The notes under the pieces: generated by a model | Database searches by the model: none | Told to the model about the DNA's origin: nothing | Seen by the model: the letters and a program-made list of their open reading frames with translations, nothing else | Shown here: piece after piece, positions 13,451-15,437 of the stretch | How positions within the stretch are numbered: position 1 is the first letter of the stretch | Layout: every line of letters begins with the position of its first letter | From: Neisseria lactamica | Lineage (GTDB): Bacteria; Pseudomonadota; Gammaproteobacteria; Burkholderiales; Neisseriaceae | DNA: 15,437 nt | Assembly (NCBI GenBank): GCA_001067655.1 | Contig: JUNU01000145.1 | Coordinates: 1 to 15,437, forward strand | Direction of reading: 5' to 3' | Made by a program: the position numbers and the translations under genes

Positions 13451-15286
13451 TTAATGCAGATGCTCGTAAATGGTCTCCGCCAATGCTTTGCTGATGCCTT
13501 CGACTTGTTCCAAATCTTCTTTACTGGCGGCAACGACGCCGCGCAGGCCGCCGAAGCGGGTGAGCAGGGCTTGGCGGCGTTTGCTGCCTACGCCGGGGAT
13601 GTCGCTGAGGGATGAGGTAACGCGGGCTTTGTCGCGTTTTTTGCGGTGCCCCGTGATGGCGAAGCGGTGCGATTCGTCGCGCACGGTTTGCAGGAGGTGC
13701 AGGGCGGGGCTGTTGGGCGGCAGGCGGAAGGTTTCGCCGGTAAACGGGAGGATGAGTTCTTCCATGCCGGCTTTGCGTTCGGGGCCTTTGGCGATGCCGA
13801 CCAAGGGGATGTGCAGCCCGAGTTCTTCCCATACGGACACGGCGACGCCGATTTGTCCTTTGCCGCCGTCAATCAATACGACATCGGGCCATTTGACGGT
13901 CTCGCCGTTGGCTTCGGCTTCCTGCATTTTGCCGTAGCGGCGGGTGAGGACTTCGCGCATGGCAGCGTAGTCGTCGCCGGGTTTGGCGGTGGTGATGTTG
14001 TAGCGGCGGTATTGCGAGGGTTGGATGTTTTGTTCGTCGTACACGACGCAGGAGGCGATGGTGGCTTCGCCTTGGGTGTGGCTGATGTCGAAGCATTCGA
14101 GGCGGTTGAGGTCGTCTGAATTCATGTTCAGGATTTTTGCCAGCTCATCGATGCGGTGTTGCTGGCTGCTTTGTTGCAGGCGGCGTTGGGCAATCGCCAT
14201 TTGTGCGTTTTGTTCCGCCATTTTCAGCCAGACTTTGCGTTCGCCTATGGTTTTGGTTACGAACTGCATTTGTTTGCCGTGTTCTCCTTCCAAGGCTTCT
14301 TTCAAGGCATCGGGGACGGGGAAGTTGCTGATGATGATGTCGGGTTTGCTTTTGCCCAGATAGTGTTGGGCGACGAAGGCTTCGGCGTAGTCTTGTCCGT
14401 TTGGTTCGGGGTCGTTTTTGGTGTCGGGGAAGAAGCTTTTGTCGCCGACGTGCCGCCCGCCGCGTATGCTGACCCAGTGTACGCAGACGAGGCCGTCTGA
14501 AACGGCGAGCGCAAGCAGGTCGATGTCGTTGGGGTTGTTCGGGTTCTTGCTGTCGATGAACTGGTTGCTCTGCATGATGCCGAGCGCTTGGATTTGATCG
14601 CGGTAGCGGGCGGCTTCTTCAAATTGCAGATTGGCTGCGGCGGTCTGCATTTTGTGTTGTAAGGTGCGGGTCAGTTCGTCGGTTTTGCCGTTGAGGAAGG
14701 TGGCGGCTTGGCGCACGCTGTCGCGGTAGTCTTCTTCGCTGATGTGTCCGACGCAGGGTGCGGTGCAGCGTTTGATTTGGTACAGCAGGCAAGGGCGGTC
14801 GCGGTGTTCGAACACGCTGTCTTCGCAGGTGCGCAGCATGAAGACTTTTTGCAGGACTTGGATGCTGTCGCGCACGGCGTTGCTGTTGGGATAGGGGCCG
14901 AAGTATTGGTTCGGCTTTTTCAGCGTACCGCGGTAATACGCCATCTGCGGATATTGATGTCCGCTGAGCATTAGGTAGGGATAGCTTTTGTCGTCGCGGA
15001 AGAGGATATTGTATTTGGGCGACAGGGCTTTGATGAAGTTGTTTTCGAGAATCAGCGCTTCGGCTTCGGAACGGGTGATGGTGGTTTCGATATGATGAAT
15101 CTGTTTCACCATCAATGCAATGCGCGGGGAATGGTCGTTTTTCTGGAAATAGCCGGACACGCGCCGCTTGAGGTTGACGGCTTTGCCGACGTATAAAACG
15201 TTGCCGCCTTCGTCGAAAAAACGGTACACGCCGGGCAGGTTGGGCAGGTTTTTGAGGAAGAGGGGGATGTCGAAGTCCGTGGTCAT
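13451..15286 (-). CDS. uvrC: excinuclease ABC subunit C (UvrC)
   Basis: Dual-incision endonuclease of nucleotide excision repair, acting with UvrA-UvrB at damaged DNA; 611 aa. Domains: GIY-YIG nuclease at the N-terminus (LPGVYRFFDEGGNVLYVGKAV, residues 17-37) for the 3' cut; Cys-rich segment (CEDS...CLLYQIKRCTAPCVG); UVR/UvrB-binding motif (NLQFEEAARYRDQIQAL); RNase-H-like nuclease for the 5' cut with D400 (ECFDISHTQG) and D473 (LIDGGKGQ); and helix-hairpin-helix pair (DIPGVGSK at 562 onward, VEGISKALAETI). I chose the ATG at 15286; the frame can start at a TTG at 15307, but a -10 lies only 17 bases before that. DUS are embedded in the coding sequence at 14110-14121 and 14490-14501. No other gene is in its operon within the window. 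Confidence 0.96.
   Translation of the reverse strand: MTTDFDIPLFLKNLPNLPGVYRFFDEGGNVLYVGKAVNLKRRVSGYFQKNDHSPRIALMVKQIHHIETTITRSEAEALILENNFIKALSPKYNILFRDDKSYPYLMLSGHQYPQMAYYRGTLKKPNQYFGPYPNSNAVRDSIQVLQKVFMLRTCEDSVFEHRDRPCLLYQIKRCTAPCVGHISEEDYRDSVRQAATFLNGKTDELTRTLQHKMQTAAANLQFEEAARYRDQIQALGIMQSNQFIDSKNPNNPNDIDLLALAVSDGLVCVHWVSIRGGRHVGDKSFFPDTKNDPEPNGQDYAEAFVAQHYLGKSKPDIIISNFPVPDALKEALEGEHGKQMQFVTKTIGERKVWLKMAEQNAQMAIAQRRLQQSSQQHRIDELAKILNMNSDDLNRLECFDISHTQGEATIASCVVYDEQNIQPSQYRRYNITTAKPGDDYAAMREVLTRRYGKMQEAEANGETVKWPDVVLIDGGKGQIGVAVSVWEELGLHIPLVGIAKGPERKAGMEELILPFTGETFRLPPNSPALHLLQTVRDESHRFAITGHRKKRDKARVTSSLSDIPGVGSKRRQALLTRFGGLRGVVAASKEDLEQVEGISKALAETIYEHLH
14110..14121 (+). repeat. DUS inside uvrC coding sequence
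   Basis: Exact AGGTCGTCTGAA; on the coding strand it encodes SDDL in NSDDLNRLECF, just before the nuclease motif. Intragenic DUS in genome-maintenance genes is a known Neisseria tendency. Confidence 0.9.
14490..14501 (+). repeat. AG-type DUS inside uvrC
   Basis: Exact AGGCCGTCTGAA, the second uptake dialect, encoding SDGL on the uvrC strand. It differs from the common window DUS by one base. Confidence 0.85.
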
Positions 15287-15310
15287 GGGGCGGGTGGCTG
15301 TGGTCAAGTT

Positions 15311-15329
15311 TTCAGACGACCCGATTATA
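15311..15329 (-). promoter_or_regulatory. uvrC -10 element and near-DUS leader
   Basis: Minus-strand TATAAT at 15324-15329 is 37 bases before the uvrC ATG; its expected start site falls in a near-exact DUS (15311-15322, one mismatch). No good -35 is seen at 16-18 bases. The placement supports the ATG at 15286 over the TTG at 15307. Confidence 0.5.
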
Positions 15330-15384
15330 AATCAGAACGCTTGAAATAATAGAATGCAAGCGGTCGGTTTATTATGGATGGAAA

Positions 15385-15415
15385 AGTATAGTGGATTAAA
15401 TTTAAATCAGGACAA
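15385..15415 (-). promoter_or_regulatory. Correia-end promoter oriented toward uvrC
   Basis: On the minus strand TTGTCC (15410-15415) is followed 17-19 bases later by ACTATA or TATACT (15385-15392). TATACT is created at the junction between the element end and flanking DNA. Known Correia-end promoters have this layout, including one reported for gonococcal uvrB. Transcription would reach the uvrC start after about 90 bases. Confidence 0.5.
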
Positions 15416-15437
15416 GGCGACGAAGCCGCAGACAGTA
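15387..15437. repeat. Correia element (CREE) arm, truncated by window end
   Basis: Begins with the terminal TATAGTGGATTAAATTT and continues into the element. Its first 49 bases are the exact reverse complement of window positions 1-49. The remainder of the element lies beyond the window. Confidence 0.9.

Noticed and set aside
13470..14500. Several plus-strand frames of 100-157 aa within uvrC
   Set aside because: All are antisense to uvrC, whose conserved nuclease motifs fix the coding strand.

Overview
The window comes from a Neisseria chromosome. The 12-base DNA uptake sequence AGGTCGTCTGAA occurs many times on both strands, often as inverted pairs. I know this variant from the N. mucosa / N. 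sicca / N. macacae group, whereas meningococci and gonococci mainly use ATGCCGTCTGAA. The protein sequences fit: UvrC, NrdA, NrdB and SuhB all look like betaproteobacterial/Neisseria forms. Species is not determined. Both ends of the window are the same 49-base Correia-element (CREE) arm in inverted orientation, so this is probably one complete contig that broke inside repeats at each side.

Layout, left to right. (1) Divergent pair trmJ (minus, tRNA ribose methyltransferase) and suhB (plus, inositol-monophosphatase family / Nus-factor partner). The suhB leader holds a near-perfect rRNA-type boxA and several hairpins. (2) A three-gene type I secretion operon on the plus strand: TolC-like outer-membrane channel, ABC exporter with an N-terminal C39-like domain, and HlyD-type adaptor. 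Overall it resembles the LapE/LapB/LapC or RTX-adhesin exporters. No secreted substrate gene lies in the window. A paired-DUS hairpin separates exporter and adaptor, and a rho-independent terminator follows the adaptor. (3) A small minus-strand gene for a secreted, histidine-rich protein of unknown function. (4) The class Ia ribonucleotide reductase cluster nrdA - [foreign gene] - nrdB - yfaE. It is preceded by two tandem NrdR boxes spaced 32 bp start to start. An AT-rich gene (about 36% GC by hand count) for an uncharacterised 224-aa protein sits between nrdA and nrdB. (5) A small secreted protein of unknown function, then a strong bidirectional terminator made of two DUS. (6) uvrC on the minus strand, with its own -10 and a possible second promoter supplied by the Correia end.

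How the parts work together: NrdA and NrdB make deoxyribonucleotides, and YfaE-type ferredoxin maintains the NrdB diferric-tyrosyl cofactor. The NrdR sites imply repression when dATP/ATP is high. UvrC is the dual-incision nuclease of nucleotide excision repair. TolC-like, ABC and HlyD proteins would form one continuous export channel. TrmJ and SuhB both act in RNA biology (tRNA modification; rRNA antitermination). I see no tRNA, rRNA, CRISPR array, prophage or intact insertion sequence.

Most interesting points: the boxA-bearing suhB leader (candidate Nus-factor autoregulation in a betaproteobacterium), the foreign gene wedged into the nrd operon, the Correia-derived promoter aimed at uvrC, and a dispersed palindrome-plus-DUS element that follows two unrelated minus-strand genes.
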